DNA from: Pseudomonas neustonica
GTDB lineage: Bacteria > Pseudomonadota > Gammaproteobacteria > Pseudomonadales > Pseudomonadaceae
Assembly: GCF_003797945.1 (NCBI RefSeq)
Contig: NZ_RKKU01000002.1
Location: 186,001-250,000 of the forward strand
Direction: 5' to 3'
DNA: 64,000 nucleotides
In this document: piece after piece, positions 38,280 through 48,468 of the stretch
Position numbering within the stretch: the first letter of the stretch is position 1
How the letters are laid out: the number at the start of each line of letters is the position of its first letter
Position numbers and translations under genes: made by a program
The notes under the pieces: generated by a model
Told to the model about the DNA's origin: nothing
The model's input: only the letters and a program-made list of their open reading frames with translations
Databases searched by the model: none

Positions 38280-39443
38280 TCAATAGGCCAGTTTATAGAT
38301 GGCCAACGCGTCGGCCTCGCTGACGTCACGCGGATTGTTGACCAGTAGACGCTGCTGCAGCATCGCGTCCTTGGCCAGCATTTCCAGCTTGTCTTCGGGC
38401 ACGCCGGCGTCCCTCAGGCGGCTAGGCAGGCCGCAGCGCGGGCTCAGATCGGATAGCGCGCTGACCAATTGCGCGGTCAGGCTGTCGTTGTCGCCGGGAC
38501 GCAGGCTTGGTCCGACAATCAAGGGGGCGAGCTCGGCATACAGTGGCGCTGCCGCGGAGGCGTTGAACTCGATAACCGTCGGCAATACCAAGGCGTTGGA
38601 CAGCCCGTGGGGGATATGAAAGTGGCCGCCGAGGGGATAGGCCAACGCGTGCACCGCAGCGACGGGTGCGTTAGCGAAGGCTTGCCCGGCGAGCAGGGCG
38701 CCGAGCAGCATGGCCTGACGCGCCTCACGATTCTGTCCGTCCTGGACGACGTGATCCAGGTTGGCAGCCAGTAGCCGCAGTGCTTCGCGCGCGAGCATGT
38801 CAGACAGCGGGTTTTTCTTCAGTTTACTGGTATAGGCCTCGATGGCATGCACCATGGCATCAATACCGGTAGCCGCAGTGACATGGGCTGGTAAGCCCAG
38901 GGTCAGGTCGGCATCGAGCAGCGCCAGATCGGGTAGCAGGATCGGCGAGACCACGCCCATCTTGCTAGTGGCGCCCGTGGTGATGATGGCAATCTGCGTC
39001 ACCTCCGAGCCGGTACCGGCGGTGGTCGGTACCTGAAACAGCGGCAGACGTTGGCCGCGAGCATTGCCGACCCCATAGATGTCTGCCATTTGCTGTTTGC
39101 ACTCTGGATGCGCCAGCAGCGCGACCAGCTTGGCGACGTCCATTGAGCTGCCACCACCAAAACCAATGATCAGCTCGGCCTGCATGTTCCTGGCTTGAGC
39201 GACCGCTTCCAGCACCACGTGCTCCGGCGGATCGGCCTCAACCTGATCGAAGACTTCAACACTCACCTGTGCCTTGGCCATGGCGGGCAGGATGCTATCG
39301 AGCAAGCCGATTTTGGTAATCCCGGGATCGGTGACTATCAGTACACGCTGGGCGTCACGCTCGCGGCACAGCTCGCCGAGGCGGGCGGCGGAGCCGGATT
39401 CGCAGAGAATCTGGGCGGTGGTGGCAAAGCTGAACGGATTCAT
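38280..39443 (-). CDS. iron-containing alcohol dehydrogenase
   Basis: A 387-residue group III NAD(P)-dependent alcohol dehydrogenase. GFGGGSSMDVAKLVA binds the cofactor and TTAGTGSEVTQIA is the family signature. The metal ligands are an Asp in the LPAHVTAATGIDAMVHAIEAY region's upstream strand and histidines in HALAYPLGGHFHIPHG. The ATG at 39443 is preceded by GGAGG at 6 nt. Substrate unknown; relatives act on 1,2-propanediol, butanol or lactaldehyde-type substrates. It sits upstream of the thioesterase in a likely operon. Confidence 0.92.
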   Translation of the reverse strand: MNPFSFATTAQILCESGSAARLGELCRERDAQRVLIVTDPGITKIGLLDSILPAMAKAQVSVEVFDQVEADPPEHVVLEAVAQARNMQAELIIGFGGGSSMDVAKLVALLAHPECKQQMADIYGVGNARGQRLPLFQVPTTAGTGSEVTQIAIITTGATSKMGVVSPILLPDLALLDADLTLGLPAHVTAATGIDAMVHAIEAYTSKLKKNPLSDMLAREALRLLAANLDHVVQDGQNREARQAMLLGALLAGQAFANAPVAAVHALAYPLGGHFHIPHGLSNALVLPTVIEFNASAAAPLYAELAPLIVGPSLRPGDNDSLTAQLVSALSDLSPRCGLPSRLRDAGVPEDKLEMLAKDAMLQQRLLVNNPRDVSEADALAIYKLAY

Positions 39444-39600
39444 TGGGCCTCCAGGGCAGGTATTAGTGTCGATTGAGACAATTCTGCTGACTGCACGTTC
39501 ATGCGGCAAGAGCTATTGATGACGCAGATGTTACCGCATTGGCCTGTTGGGATACGATAGGCGGCGCCAGTCTGAGCGCCTTTTACCATTAAAGATTGCG

Positions 39601-40788
39601 TTAGAGAAACAGCTCCAGCAGGTCATTGAGGAAGAGTTTGCCGCGCTCGGTCGGGCGCAGCTGATGTGCCCACGGCTCGAGCAGTCCCTTGGCAGCAGCC
39701 TGTTGCAGTAGCGGCTCAATATCGGTCAGCGATTGCCCGGTGCGTGCCGAGTAGTAGCTCGCAGGTACACCATCAACCAGGCGCAGAGCATTCATCAGAA
39801 AATCAAAAGGTAGCTCATCAGCTGCCAAAGTTTTGCGCCCGGCACGCACGTCTTTGCCGGCGGCCAGGTAGTCCTTGGGCAGACGGGTCTTCCAGTGACG
39901 CTCAATCGCGCCATCACTATGGGTAATCTTGCCGTGAGCGCCTGCACCTATGCCGAGAAAATCGCCGTACTGCCAGTAGTTCAGGTTGTGTCTGGCCTGC
40001 CTACCGGGCTGCGCGTAAGCGGATACTTCGTACTGGGCGTAGCCGCCAGCTGCCATGCGTTGCTGTCCGGCTTCCTGGATCGACCAAAGAATGTCTTCTT
40101 CCGGCAGCGTGGGCGGCTTGGAGTAAAACACGGTGTTGGGCTCCAGCGTCAGTTGGTACCAGGACAGATGCTCCGGTGCCAGCGCCATGGCCTGGTCAAT
40201 GTCGGCGATGGCCTGCTCGTGGCTCTGGTTGGGTAGGCCGTGCATGAGGTCGAGGTTCAGGTTATCGAAGCCTGCCCGGCGCGCCATATCGACCGCACTC
40301 AAGGCTTCACGGTCGTCGTGGATGCGCCCTAGCGCCTTGAGGTGGCCGGCATTGAAGCTCTGGATGCCGATCGACAGACGATTGATCCCGGCCGCGCGAT
40401 AATCAGAGAATTTGGCCTGCTCAAAGGTGCCGGGGTTGGCCTCCAGCGTGATCTCGATGTCGGCAGCAAAGGGTAGACGTGCGTTTAGCGCCTGCAAAAA
40501 CCGATCAAGGCTGGCCGCCGAAAACAGGCTAGGCGTGCCACCGCCAAAGAAGATCGACGTCAGCTCGCGCCCGGCTGCCAGCGGCAGGTCTTGCTCCAGG
40601 TCGGCGATCATGGCGTCGATATAAGCGTCTTCCGGCAACGCCGTCTGACTGGTATGCGAATTGAAGTCGCAATACGGGCACTTCTTTACGCACCAGGGGA
40701 TGTGGATGTAGGCCGCCAGCGGCGGCAGCTGCAAGCTGTCCGGTGGGATTGCTTGTTGCTTGTTGCTTGCCGCTTGCGGCTGGGTCAT
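39601..40788 (-). CDS. hemW: radical SAM heme chaperone HemW
   Basis: HemW, 395 residues, the former oxygen-independent coproporphyrinogen oxidase-like protein, now regarded as a heme-trafficking radical SAM protein. The cluster motif is [22 protein letters not shown] and [13 protein letters not shown] follow, with the HemN-type C-terminal domain. The ATG at 40788 overlaps the rdgB stop by 4 nt. The first 20 residues ([12 protein letters not shown] onward) are not seen in E. coli HemW, which begins just before LPPL; they are encoded by heptamer repeats like those before rpoH. Confidence 0.95.
   Translation of the reverse strand: MTQPQAASNKQQAIPPDSLQLPPLAAYIHIPWCVKKCPYCDFNSHTSQTALPEDAYIDAMIADLEQDLPLAAGRELTSIFFGGGTPSLFSAASLDRFLQALNARLPFAADIEITLEANPGTFEQAKFSDYRAAGINRLSIGIQSFNAGHLKALGRIHDDREALSAVDMARRAGFDNLNLDLMHGLPNQSHEQAIADIDQAMALAPEHLSWYQLTLEPNTVFYSKPPTLPEEDILWSIQEAGQQRMAAGGYAQYEVSAYAQPGRQARHNLNYWQYGDFLGIGAGAHGKITHSDGAIERHWKTRLPKDYLAAGKDVRAGRKTLAADELPFDFLMNALRLVDGVPASYYSARTGQSLTDIEPLLQQAAAKGLLEPWAHQLRPTERGKLFLNDLLELFL
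40726..40779. repeat. heptamer repeats inside the hemW 5' end
   Basis: On the plus strand TTGCTTG occurs three times in tandem (40749-40769), then CCGCTTG; read as minus-strand coding these are CGGCAAG and CAACAAG units preceded by CCGCAAG, the unit that opens the array at 28019. After about 11 nt comes the inverted partner CAGCTGCAAGCT (40726-40737). It looks like a small copy of the ftsX-rpoH element that became coding sequence. Confidence 0.75.
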
Positions 40789-41390
40789 AGCCCCAACCGC
40801 TGCCGCAGGTGCGCCATGGCGCGGGCGCGGTGGCTGAGTTGATTCTTGTCGGCGGGGCTGAGCTCGGCGCTGGAGCATTTGCGCTCGGGTACCCAGAACA
40901 GCGGGTCGTAACCGAAGCCGTGGGCGCCGCGCGCCTCATTCAGAATGCGGCCTTCCCAGATACCTTCGCAGATGATCGGCATAGGGTCGTCGGCGTGGCG
41001 TAACAGTGCCAGCGCACAGATGAACTGCGCCCCGCGTGCTTCGGTGGGTACGTCTTCCAGTGCCTGTAGCAGCTTGGCGTTATTGGCGGTATCGCCCTCA
41101 CCGCCGGCGTAGCGCGCGGAGTAGATGCCGGGCGCGCCGCCGAGTGCGTCGACCGCCAGACCGGAATCGTCGGCCAGCGCTGGCAGACCCGAAGCGCGCG
41201 CTGCATGGCGGGCCTTGAGCAGTGCATTCTCAACGAAGGTCAGGCCTGTTTCTTCAACGTCTTCGTCGATGAAGTCGCTCTGCGGCAGTATCTTGACCTG
41301 ATCACCCAGCATGGCCTGCAGTTCAGCCAACTTGCCCTTGTTGCTGCTGGCCAGCACCAGGGTATCGAATGGCAGGGTGTTACTGGTCAT
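40785..41390 (-). CDS. rdgB: dITP/XTP pyrophosphatase (RdgB)
   Basis: RdgB, 201 residues, hydrolyses non-canonical purine nucleoside triphosphates. [10 protein letters not shown] is the N-terminal nucleotide loop, [13 protein letters not shown] holds the metal-binding acids, and [13 protein letters not shown] is the base-specificity block. The stop overlaps the hemW start; the start overlaps the 3' end of the DUF4426 gene by 11 nt, so the minus-strand run metX-metW-DUF4426-rdgB-hemW is close-packed. Confidence 0.97.
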   Translation of the reverse strand: MTSNTLPFDTLVLASSNKGKLAELQAMLGDQVKILPQSDFIDEDVEETGLTFVENALLKARHAARASGLPALADDSGLAVDALGGAPGIYSARYAGGEGDTANNAKLLQALEDVPTEARGAQFICALALLRHADDPMPIICEGIWEGRILNEARGAHGFGYDPLFWVPERKCSSAELSPADKNQLSHRARAMAHLRQRLGL

Positions 41391-41820
41391 CGGGGAAAAA
41401 CTCCTGCTGGAAGCTGAGGCTGTGCACCATGGCGCCGGGCGCGGCCTGAATGTCGATCTTGAACAGCAGTATGCCGCGTTGTGCGGCGCTGTAGTTGGCG
41501 ACGAAGTAGATGGCGTCGCCCTCCTTGATGCGCTTGAAATCGAGCTCGACAGGTTGGCCGATCAGGCTGCGTACTTCGCCTTTGAGGATGGCGTCCACCG
41601 CTTCTGGGCTACCGTTATTCTGGCGTTGCACAGCAATATTGATGACGCCCTTGCTGGGGCCGCGTTGCAGGCCAGCCTTGGCTGCGATATCCGGCTGCAG
41701 AAAGCTGCTGTTAAAGACATTGTGATAGACGATCAGGTCACCAAAACGGGTGGGTTCGGGGCCCGCGCTGGCCCAGGGTGCGAGCAGCAGCAAGGCGAAC
41801 ATGGCGAATGTGCGTAGCAT
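41380..41820 (-). CDS. DUF4426 periplasmic protein
   Basis: A 146-residue exported protein with a short signal peptide ([15 protein letters not shown]). The mature domain is beta-rich ([26 protein letters not shown]) and belongs, as far as I recognise, to DUF4426, conserved next to metW and rdgB in Pseudomonas and relatives. The function is unknown. The start at 41820 places the signal peptide at the N-terminus; a longer frame into metW is rejected. Confidence 0.85.
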   Translation of the reverse strand: MLRTFAMFALLLLAPWASAGPEPTRFGDLIVYHNVFNSSFLQPDIAAKAGLQRGPSKGVINIAVQRQNNGSPEAVDAILKGEVRSLIGQPVELDFKRIKEGDAIYFVANYSAAQRGILLFKIDIQAAPGAMVHSLSFQQEFFPDDQ

Positions 41821-41852
41821 GAAGGTCTCCTCGAAAATTAGTGTTCTTTGGT

Positions 41853-42449
41853 TCAGCGGCTGATGCGATAGATGGCTACTTCGCCCATCAGGTTGGGCCA
41901 CAAGCCGCTCAACCAGCTGCGCTGATGCGTTTGGTCTACCACCAGACGATCCAGCACCTTGATATTGCGCTCGCGGCACAATTGCTCAAAATCCTTGAAG
42001 GTGCAGAAGTGGATATTGGGTGTGTTATACCAAGTGTAGGGCATGAACTCGGACACCGGCATGCGACCCTTGGTACCCAGATGCCAGCGGCAGCGCCAGT
42101 GGGCAAAGTTGGGGAAGGTGAGAATGCCCTCGTGACCGATACGCAGCATGTCTTCGAGTACCCGATCCGGGTAGTGCATGGCCTGCAGGGATTGCGTCAT
42201 GACCACGGTATCGAAGCTGTCGTCTTCAAAGTTGTTCAGTTCTTTGTCGAGGTTCTGCTCCAGTACATTGACGCCATGCTGGATGCAGGTCTTGATCTTC
42301 TCCGGATCGATTTCCAGGCCATAGCCCTGCACCTGCTTGTGGTCACGCAGGTGGCGTAATAGCTCACCTTCACCGCAACCCAAATCCAGTACGTGGCTGC
42401 CGGGCTTGATCCATTGCTGAATGATCTCCAGATCGGCGCGCAGGCTCAT
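41853..42449 (-). CDS. metW: methionine biosynthesis protein MetW
   Basis: MetW, 198 residues, a methyltransferase-fold protein that partners MetX in methionine synthesis. The S-adenosylmethionine-type loop is [15 protein letters not shown], with [11 protein letters not shown] and the C-terminal [10 protein letters not shown]. It overlaps metX by 4 nt (ATGA). In relatives MetW is needed for full homoserine acylation by MetX. Confidence 0.95.
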   Translation of the reverse strand: MSLRADLEIIQQWIKPGSHVLDLGCGEGELLRHLRDHKQVQGYGLEIDPEKIKTCIQHGVNVLEQNLDKELNNFEDDSFDTVVMTQSLQAMHYPDRVLEDMLRIGHEGILTFPNFAHWRCRWHLGTKGRMPVSEFMPYTWYNTPNIHFCTFKDFEQLCRERNIKVLDRLVVDQTHQRSWLSGLWPNLMGEVAIYRISR

Positions 42450-43588
42450 GAGGTCACCTCTATACGGTTCATGTAGCCACTCAGGGCCTCGATGTAGCGG
42501 GGGATGGGCAGCAGAAAGGCATCGTGCCCCTGCGCAGCCTCAATCTCCAGATAGCTGACCTGTTTCTTGGCTGATAAGAGCGCGTTGACCAGCTCGTGCG
42601 AGCGCTCCGGCGAGAAACGCCAGTCGGTGGTAAAGGACATGACCAGGCAATGCGCCTGAATACCGGACAGGGTTTTCGCCAAATCATCGCCATGTGCCGC
42701 CGCTGGGTCAAAGTAATCCAGCGCTTTGGTCATCAGCAGATAGGTGTTGGCGTCAAAGCGGCCGGAAAACTCCTGCCCTTGGTAGCGCAGGTAGCTTTCA
42801 ACCTCGAACTCCACGCTGGTGAGGTCGTAGTTGAGCTGTTCGCTGCGTAACTCACGGCCGAATTTGCGGCCCATGGAGTCGTCTGACAAGTAGGTGATGT
42901 GGCCCACCATACGTGCCAGCATCAGGCCACGCTTGGGTATCACGCCGAAGGCGGCGTAATCGCCATGGTGAAAGTCGGGGTCGGTGGTGATTGCCTGACG
43001 TGCTACCTCGTTAAAGGCGATGTTCTGCGCCGACAGTTTGGGCGCGGTGGCGATGGCAACACAGTGGCGAATACGCTCTGGATAACTGATCGCCCATTGC
43101 AGCGCCTGCATGCCGCCGAGGCTGCCGCCAACCACGGCAGCCCATTGCTTTATCCCAAGTACGTCGGCCAGCCGCGCCTGGCTGTGCACCCAGTCTTCGA
43201 CCGTCAGCACCGGGAAGCTGGCACCGTAAGCTTTGCCGGTCTCGGGATCGATACTGGATGGCCCGGTGGAGCCGTGACAGCCACCAAGATTATTCAAGCT
43301 GACGACAAAAAAACGGTTGGTGTCGATGGCTTTGCCCGGCCCGATGCAGGAGTCCCACCAGCCAGGCTTGCGCTCATCAATACTGTGGTAACCGGCGGCA
43401 TGATGATGGCCGGACAGTGCATGGCAGATCAGCACCGCATTGTCAGCCCCTGCGTTGAGCTGACCATAGGTCTCGTAGACCAGTTCGTAGGATGCCAACG
43501 CCTTGCCACACGCTAGTGGCAACGGATCGCTGAAGGTATGCCGCTGGGGGGTAACCAGGCCGACAGAGTCAGCAGGTAGTGTGGACAT
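42446..43588 (-). CDS. metX: homoserine O-acyltransferase MetX
   Basis: MetX, 380 residues, an alpha/beta-hydrolase that acylates homoserine, the first committed step to methionine. The nucleophile Ser is in [14 protein letters not shown], the Asp in the [14 protein letters not shown] region and the His in QGHDAFLLP. Together with MetW, Pseudomonas enzymes of this type use succinyl-CoA rather than acetyl-CoA (from family knowledge); the residue that decides this was not checked. The 128-bp gap upstream, toward DUF167, shows no riboswitch that I recognise. Confidence 0.95.
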   Translation of the reverse strand: MSTLPADSVGLVTPQRHTFSDPLPLACGKALASYELVYETYGQLNAGADNAVLICHALSGHHHAAGYHSIDERKPGWWDSCIGPGKAIDTNRFFVVSLNNLGGCHGSTGPSSIDPETGKAYGASFPVLTVEDWVHSQARLADVLGIKQWAAVVGGSLGGMQALQWAISYPERIRHCVAIATAPKLSAQNIAFNEVARQAITTDPDFHHGDYAAFGVIPKRGLMLARMVGHITYLSDDSMGRKFGRELRSEQLNYDLTSVEFEVESYLRYQGQEFSGRFDANTYLLMTKALDYFDPAAAHGDDLAKTLSGIQAHCLVMSFTTDWRFSPERSHELVNALLSAKKQVSYLEIEAAQGHDAFLLPIPRYIEALSGYMNRIEVTS

Positions 43589-43716
43589 TTATAACCTTTT
43601 CCAGTGTGAGGTGGCCGGCTTCACAATGGCCTACCGAGATGAACGGAAGGCTGCGCATCGCGGGCAGGCGAAGGGCCAACAATCGAGGCGCCAGTCTAAC
43701 GGCGCCGGTGCAATAT

Positions 43717-44010
43717 TCAAGGACGCTGGATTGCCAGCTCTTCCGGTAATTGTCGCGGGGCGCTGATGGCAACGCGTTTTTGTCGACTGGTCTGGCCGCT
43801 GACCAATACTACCTCGCGTTTGGAAACGCCAAAAGACTTGGCCAGAAAGGCCAGCAACATGCTGTTGGCTTTGCCATCGACTGGCGGCGCGCTGATACGA
43901 ATCTTTAGCCGTTCGCCGTGCAACCCGGCAAAGCCAATACGGCTCGCTCCGGGTTGCAGATGGCAGTCGAGCAGCAGGTCTTCGCCACGCCAGCTATAAA
44001 AAGGCGTCAC
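43717..44010 (-). CDS. DUF167 (YggU family) protein
   Basis: A 97-residue member of the YggU family, function unknown. The signature is ISAPPVDGKANSMLLAFLAKSFGVSKR-like, with GKAN and the following LVSGQTSRQKRV. The start is the GTG at 44010, which overlaps the yggT stop in GTGA; the longer frame to 44172 lies within yggT and is rejected. It follows yggT as in most gammaproteobacteria. Confidence 0.92.
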   Translation of the reverse strand: MTPFYSWRGEDLLLDCHLQPGASRIGFAGLHGERLKIRISAPPVDGKANSMLLAFLAKSFGVSKREVVLVSGQTSRQKRVAISAPRQLPEELAIQRP

Positions 44011-44597
44011 AGCGCGAGCGTCAGCCCCTTGGGCATGCCGGTGGCGATCGCCATATTGGTGATCACCAGCATCTGCAGCAGGTTCAGCGCGATAAAAGCA
44101 AAGATAGGCGAAAGATCCAGGCCGCCCAGTGAGGGCAGTATCTTGCGGATCGGAGCCAGCACTGGCTCGCACAGCTGGTTAACCAGCATTGCTGCCGGGT
44201 TTGCGCTGCCGGGTGCCACCCAGGACAGAATCACGCTGATGATCAGCGCAAAAAAGAACACCTTGAGAAAGAGCGCCGTGATCGCAACCAGGGACCAGGC
44301 CAGCAGCTGCAGTATGCCTGGCAACGCGTAGCCCATGAGTTTGATGATGATTGCCATGAGCACCAGCTGAAGGATCAGTGCCAACACCAGCGAGGCGAAG
44401 TCAATGCCGCCCCAGCCTGGGATGATGCGACGCAGTGGCATCAGTAACGGCTTGGTGGCGCGCACGATGAACTGCGACAGCGGATTGTAAAAATCCGCGC
44501 GCACCAGTTGCAGGATAAAGCGCAGCAGAACGATCAGCAGATACAAGCTGCCGAGGGTCTGTACGATGTAAATAGCTGCCATGTTCAGGCCGGTCAT
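44007..44597 (-). CDS. yggT: YggT family inner-membrane protein
   Basis: A 196-residue protein with two repeated YGGT domains, each a pair of membrane helices around a conserved loop: PLSQFIVRATKPLLMPLRRIIP-type text in the first and LVNQLCEPVLAPIRKILP in the second. Relatives affect osmotic shock survival and membrane protein placement, but the mechanism is unclear. It is part of the conserved yggS-proC-yggT-DUF167 minus-strand operon. Confidence 0.94.
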   Translation of the reverse strand: MTGLNMAAIYIVQTLGSLYLLIVLLRFILQLVRADFYNPLSQFIVRATKPLLMPLRRIIPGWGGIDFASLVLALILQLVLMAIIIKLMGYALPGILQLLAWSLVAITALFLKVFFFALIISVILSWVAPGSANPAAMLVNQLCEPVLAPIRKILPSLGGLDLSPIFAFIALNLLQMLVITNMAIATGMPKGLTLAL

Positions 44598-44606
44598 GGT
44601 GTTTCC

Positions 44607-45425
44607 TCAGGCAAGTTCTTTGGACATTTCAGCGGCGCGTTTGGCAGCAGCCTGCATCGCGTTATCAACCATCTGCGGCAGACCTTCTTCGCGGAAGGTC
44701 TTGATTGCCTGCTCGGTAGTGCCCCCGGGTGAGCAGACGCGGCGGCGCAGTTCAGCTACATCGACATCACTGTTGACTGCCATGTCGGCTGCGCCGAGTG
44801 CGGTAAACAAGGCCAGACGTTCTGCGGTATCGCGTGGTAATCCCAGTTTCTCTCCGGCATCGATCATGGATTCGATCATGTAGAAGAAATAGGCTGGCCC
44901 GCTGCCGGAGACAGCGATGACCGCGTCGATCAGGCTTTCTTCTTCCAGCCATACGCTAATACCGACGGCATTGAGGATGGTTTCGGTCAGTTCTCTCTGT
45001 TCGTCGCTGACGGCTGCGGTAGCATATAGGCCGCTGACGCCTTGGCCACGCAGCGATGGCGTATTGGGCATGCAGCGGACAATGGGGGTTGCGTCACCGA
45101 GCCAGGCGGCCAGGCTGTCGCAGCTGATACCGGCAGCAATGGAAATCACCAGTTGGCCTGGTTTACGCTCAGCCGGCAGGGCGCGGCAAACAGCCTGCAT
45201 CACCTGCGGCTTGACCGCGAGCAGCAGCACGTCGCATTCAGCGGCTAATACGGCGTTGTCGGTAACCGTGCGAATCTGAAACTGTTTGTGCAGTGCAGCG
45301 CCCTGTTCTGGCTTGGGGTCGCTGGCAATGATGCGCTCGGGCTTCATGTTCTTCTGCAGCATGCCGCCAATCAGGCTGGTGGCCATGTTGCCGGCGCCGA
45401 TGAAACCGATAGTAGGAGCAGTCAT
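44607..45425 (-). CDS. proC: pyrroline-5-carboxylate reductase
   Basis: ProC, 272 residues, reduces pyrroline-5-carboxylate to proline with NAD(P)H. The Rossmann start is GFIGAGNMATSLIGG; the substrate region VSGSGPAYFFYMIESM and the signature VCSPGGTTEQAI near the C-terminus are intact. It begins directly at the stop of yggS with no gap. Confidence 0.97.
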   Translation of the reverse strand: MTAPTIGFIGAGNMATSLIGGMLQKNMKPERIIASDPKPEQGAALHKQFQIRTVTDNAVLAAECDVLLLAVKPQVMQAVCRALPAERKPGQLVISIAAGISCDSLAAWLGDATPIVRCMPNTPSLRGQGVSGLYATAAVSDEQRELTETILNAVGISVWLEEESLIDAVIAVSGSGPAYFFYMIESMIDAGEKLGLPRDTAERLALFTALGAADMAVNSDVDVAELRRRVCSPGGTTEQAIKTFREEGLPQMVDNAMQAAAKRAAEMSKELA

Positions 45426-46139
45426 TTAATTGGAACCTCGCTCAGAATGCGTGGGTGGAGTTGAATAGTCGCGTGCACCAAACAGGGCGCTGCCGATGCG
45501 CACTATGCTGGCACCTTCCTGAATCGCCTCGGCCAGGTCGTCGCTCATCCCCATCGATAGCGTATCCAGCGGCAGCGCTAGCGCTGCCTGAGCCTCACGC
45601 AGAGCGGCCAGGGGCGCGCGACGGGCCGCGCTGTCTGCAGCCGGAGCAGGAATGGCCATTAACCCGCGCAGCTTGATGCGCGGCAGCGCAGCAATGGTAT
45701 TGGCCAGTTCCGGTAGCTCCGCCAGGGAAACGCCGGACTTGCTTTCCTCGCCACTGATATTGACCTGCAAGCAGATATTCAGTGGCGGCATGCTTTCGGG
45801 TCGCTGGTCGGACAGGCGCCGGGCAATCTTGAGGCGATCGACACTGTGTACCCAGTCGAAGTGCTCGGCGATGGTTTTCGTCTTGTTTGATTGAATGGGG
45901 CCAATGAAGTGCCAGATCAAGGGAAGGTCGGAGAGCGCAGTCATCTTTTCCAGCGCTTCCTGCAGGTAGTTTTCCCCTATATTCTGTACGCCTGCTGCCC
46001 AGGCATCGCGGACAGCACTGGCGGGACGGGTTTTGGTCACCGCCATCAGGGTAATGGTATCGGGGTCGCGGTCGGCAACAGCGGCGGCGCGCTGTATGCG
46101 TTCACGAACGTTTGCAATATTCTCTGCTATCGTGGACAT
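45426..46139 (-). CDS. yggS: YggS family PLP-homeostasis protein
   Basis: A 237-residue pyridoxal-phosphate-binding protein (PLPBP family) that buffers PLP and affects amino acid pools; no enzyme activity is known. The cofactor Lys lies in ITLMAVTKTRPA (about residue 36), and LMAIPAP and the C-terminal SMGMSDDLAEAI are family texts. It is divergent from pilT by 77 bp, the standard Pseudomonas arrangement. Confidence 0.96.
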   Translation of the reverse strand: MSTIAENIANVRERIQRAAAVADRDPDTITLMAVTKTRPASAVRDAWAAGVQNIGENYLQEALEKMTALSDLPLIWHFIGPIQSNKTKTIAEHFDWVHSVDRLKIARRLSDQRPESMPPLNICLQVNISGEESKSGVSLAELPELANTIAALPRIKLRGLMAIPAPAADSAARRAPLAALREAQAALALPLDTLSMGMSDDLAEAIQEGASIVRIGSALFGARDYSTPPTHSERGSN

Positions 46140-46216
46140 TACTGACGTTAATACCTTGCCAATCGAATAGACTCTGACAGCATTCTACATGCTTGCAGGT
46201 TGTAATGGGGAACCCT

Positions 46217-47251
46217 ATGGATATTACTGAGCTGTTAGCCTTCAGCGCGAAGCAGGGCGCGTCGGACTTGCACTTGTCGGCAGGATTGCCGCCCATGATT
46301 CGTGTGGATGGCGACGTGCGCCGGATCAACGTTCCGGCCATGGAACACAAGCAAGTGCACGCGCTGATCTACGACATCATGAATGATAAGCAGCGCAAGG
46401 ACTTTGAAGAGTTCCTCGAAACCGATTTCTCCTTCGAAGTACCTGGCGTAGCTCGCTTTCGGGTTAACGCCTTCAATCAGAATCGCGGTGCTGGCGCCGT
46501 GTTCCGAACCATTCCCTCCAAGGTCCTCAGTATGGATGACCTCGGGATGGGCGATGTGTTCAAAAAGATTGCCGGCAACCCGCGCGGACTGGTACTGGTA
46601 ACCGGACCAACCGGTTCGGGCAAATCCACCAGTCTGGCTGCCATGGTGGACTACGTTAACAGCACCAAGTACGAGCACATCCTGACCATCGAAGACCCCA
46701 TCGAATTTGTTCACGAGTCGAAAAAGTGTCTGGTCAACCAGCGTGAGGTTCACCGCGATACCCTGGGCTTTGCCGAAGCGCTTCGCTCGGCACTACGGGA
46801 AGATCCCGATATCATTCTGGTCGGCGAGATGCGTGACCTTGAAACCATCCGCCTGGCACTGACAGCGGCCGAAACCGGTCACCTGGTCTTCGGTACTCTG
46901 CACACCACCTCTGCGGCCAAGACTATTGACCGTATTGTCGATGTGTTCCCCGGCGAAGAAAAATCCATGGTGCGCTCGATGTTGTCCGAGTCGCTGCAAG
47001 CCGTTATATCGCAAACGCTGCTGAAGAAAATAGGCGGCGGGCGCGTAGCTGCACACGAAATCATGATTGGCACGCCGGCGATTCGTAACCTGATTCGCGA
47101 AGACAAGATCGCGCAGATGTACTCGGCGATTCAGACCGGCGGCAACATCGGCATGCAGACCCTCGATATGTGTTTGAAGACCCTGGTTTCCAAGGGTTTG
47201 ATTACCAAGGACAGCGCGCGCGAGAAAGCCAAGGCCGTGGACAGCTTCTAA
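46217..47251 (+). CDS. pilT: type IV pilus retraction ATPase PilT
   Basis: PilT, 344 residues, a hexameric inner-face ATPase that depolymerises pili for twitching. Walker A is GPTGSGKST, the Asp box IEDPIEFVH, the His box HLVFGTLHTTSA and Walker B DIILVGEMRD. The PilT-specific AIRNLIRE motif, needed for retraction in the family, is intact near residue 290. The ATG at 46217 gives the usual MDITELLAFSAKQGASDLHL start. Confidence 0.98.
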   Translation: MDITELLAFSAKQGASDLHLSAGLPPMIRVDGDVRRINVPAMEHKQVHALIYDIMNDKQRKDFEEFLETDFSFEVPGVARFRVNAFNQNRGAGAVFRTIPSKVLSMDDLGMGDVFKKIAGNPRGLVLVTGPTGSGKSTSLAAMVDYVNSTKYEHILTIEDPIEFVHESKKCLVNQREVHRDTLGFAEALRSALREDPDIILVGEMRDLETIRLALTAAETGHLVFGTLHTTSAAKTIDRIVDVFPGEEKSMVRSMLSESLQAVISQTLLKKIGGGRVAAHEIMIGTPAIRNLIREDKIAQMYSAIQTGGNIGMQTLDMCLKTLVSKGLITKDSAREKAKAVDSF

Positions 47252-47313
47252 ACAGACTGGCATTTTTGGGTGGGCGCCGAGTGGCCTGCCGTGAAGGATA
47301 AAAGAGGCATAGC

Positions 47314-48468
47314 ATGGAGTTTGAAAAGCTGTTGCGGCTGATGGTTGATAAGGGTGCGTCTGACCTTTTCATCACGGCCGGTGTTGCACCCAGCATGAAG
47401 GTGAATGGCAAAATTCTGCCGGTGACGAAAACCCCCTTGTCGCCAGAACAGACCCGCGAAACGGTCCTTGGTGTGATGACCGAGTCACAGCGCCGCGAAT
47501 TTGCCGAGAAGCGTGAGTGTAATTTCGCCATCAGCGCGCGTGGTATTGGTCGCTTCCGGGTCAGCGCGTTTTATCAGCGCAACCTGGTGGGCATGGTGCT
47601 GCGTCGCATCGAGATCAATATCCCGACGATGGAAGATCTGCGCCTGCCTGAGGTGCTCAAGCAGCTGGCGATGACCAAGCGTGGGTTGGTTATGTTTGTC
47701 GGGGCGACCGGTACGGGTAAGTCGACCTCACTGGCGTCCATGATTGGTTATCGCAACAAAAATTCCAGCGGTCACATCATTTCGATCGAAGACCCTATCG
47801 AATTTATTCACCAGCACCAAAACTGCATTGTTACCCAGCGTGAAGTGGGTATCGATACCGACTCTTTTGAAATTGCCCTGAAGAATACCTTGCGGCAGGC
47901 GCCGGACGTGATTCTGATTGGCGAGGTGCGCTCCAAGGAAACCATGGAGCATGCCGTGGCCTTTGCCGAAACCGGTCACCTGTGTTTGGCGACACTGCAT
48001 GCCAACAACGCTAACCAGGCGCTGGATCGCATCATTCACTTCTTCCCTACCGAGTTGCATCAGCAGGTATGGATGGACTTATCGCTTAACCTCAAGGCTA
48101 TTGTTGCCCAGCAGCTGATTCCGACTCCGGACGGCAAGGGGCGCCGAGCGGCTATTGAAGTGCTGTTGAATACGCCGCTGGCAGCGGATCTGATTCGCAA
48201 GGGCGAAGTACATGAGCTCAAGCCGCTCATGGCGCGTTCCACCGAGGCGGGTATGCAAACCTTCGATCAGGCGCTTTACAAGCTCTATAGCCAGGGCGAG
48301 ATCACCTATGAAGATGCATTGCTGCACGCCGACTCGGCTAACGATCTGCGTTTGATGATCAAGCTCGGCTCTGAAACCGATGGCAAGCATCTCATGGGCG
48401 ATGATAGCGGCGGTTTCGCGTTAGAAGACGAAGACGAGAACGCGCCCCACATGCCGACACGGCGTTAG
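47314..48468 (+). CDS. pilU: PilT-like accessory retraction ATPase PilU
   Basis: PilU, 384 residues, the second retraction ATPase, which acts with PilT under load. Walker A is GATGTGKST, the Asp box IEDPIEFIH, the His box HLCLATLHANNA and Walker B VILIGEVRS. The AIRNLIRE motif of PilT is replaced by DLIRKGEVHELK. It follows pilT by 62 nt; its last codons overlap the convergent siaD gene by 4 nt. Confidence 0.97.
   Translation: MEFEKLLRLMVDKGASDLFITAGVAPSMKVNGKILPVTKTPLSPEQTRETVLGVMTESQRREFAEKRECNFAISARGIGRFRVSAFYQRNLVGMVLRRIEINIPTMEDLRLPEVLKQLAMTKRGLVMFVGATGTGKSTSLASMIGYRNKNSSGHIISIEDPIEFIHQHQNCIVTQREVGIDTDSFEIALKNTLRQAPDVILIGEVRSKETMEHAVAFAETGHLCLATLHANNANQALDRIIHFFPTELHQQVWMDLSLNLKAIVAQQLIPTPDGKGRRAAIEVLLNTPLAADLIRKGEVHELKPLMARSTEAGMQTFDQALYKLYSQGEITYEDALLHADSANDLRLMIKLGSETDGKHLMGDDSGGFALEDEDENAPHMPTRR

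Noticed and set aside
39563..39584. Hairpin GGCGC/GCGCC followed by TTTT on the plus strand
   Set aside because: It has terminator form only on the plus strand, yet both flanking genes are on the minus strand, so no transcript to end was identified.
43589..43716. SAM-type riboswitch upstream of metX
   Set aside because: No aptamer-like conserved core was recognised in this gap.
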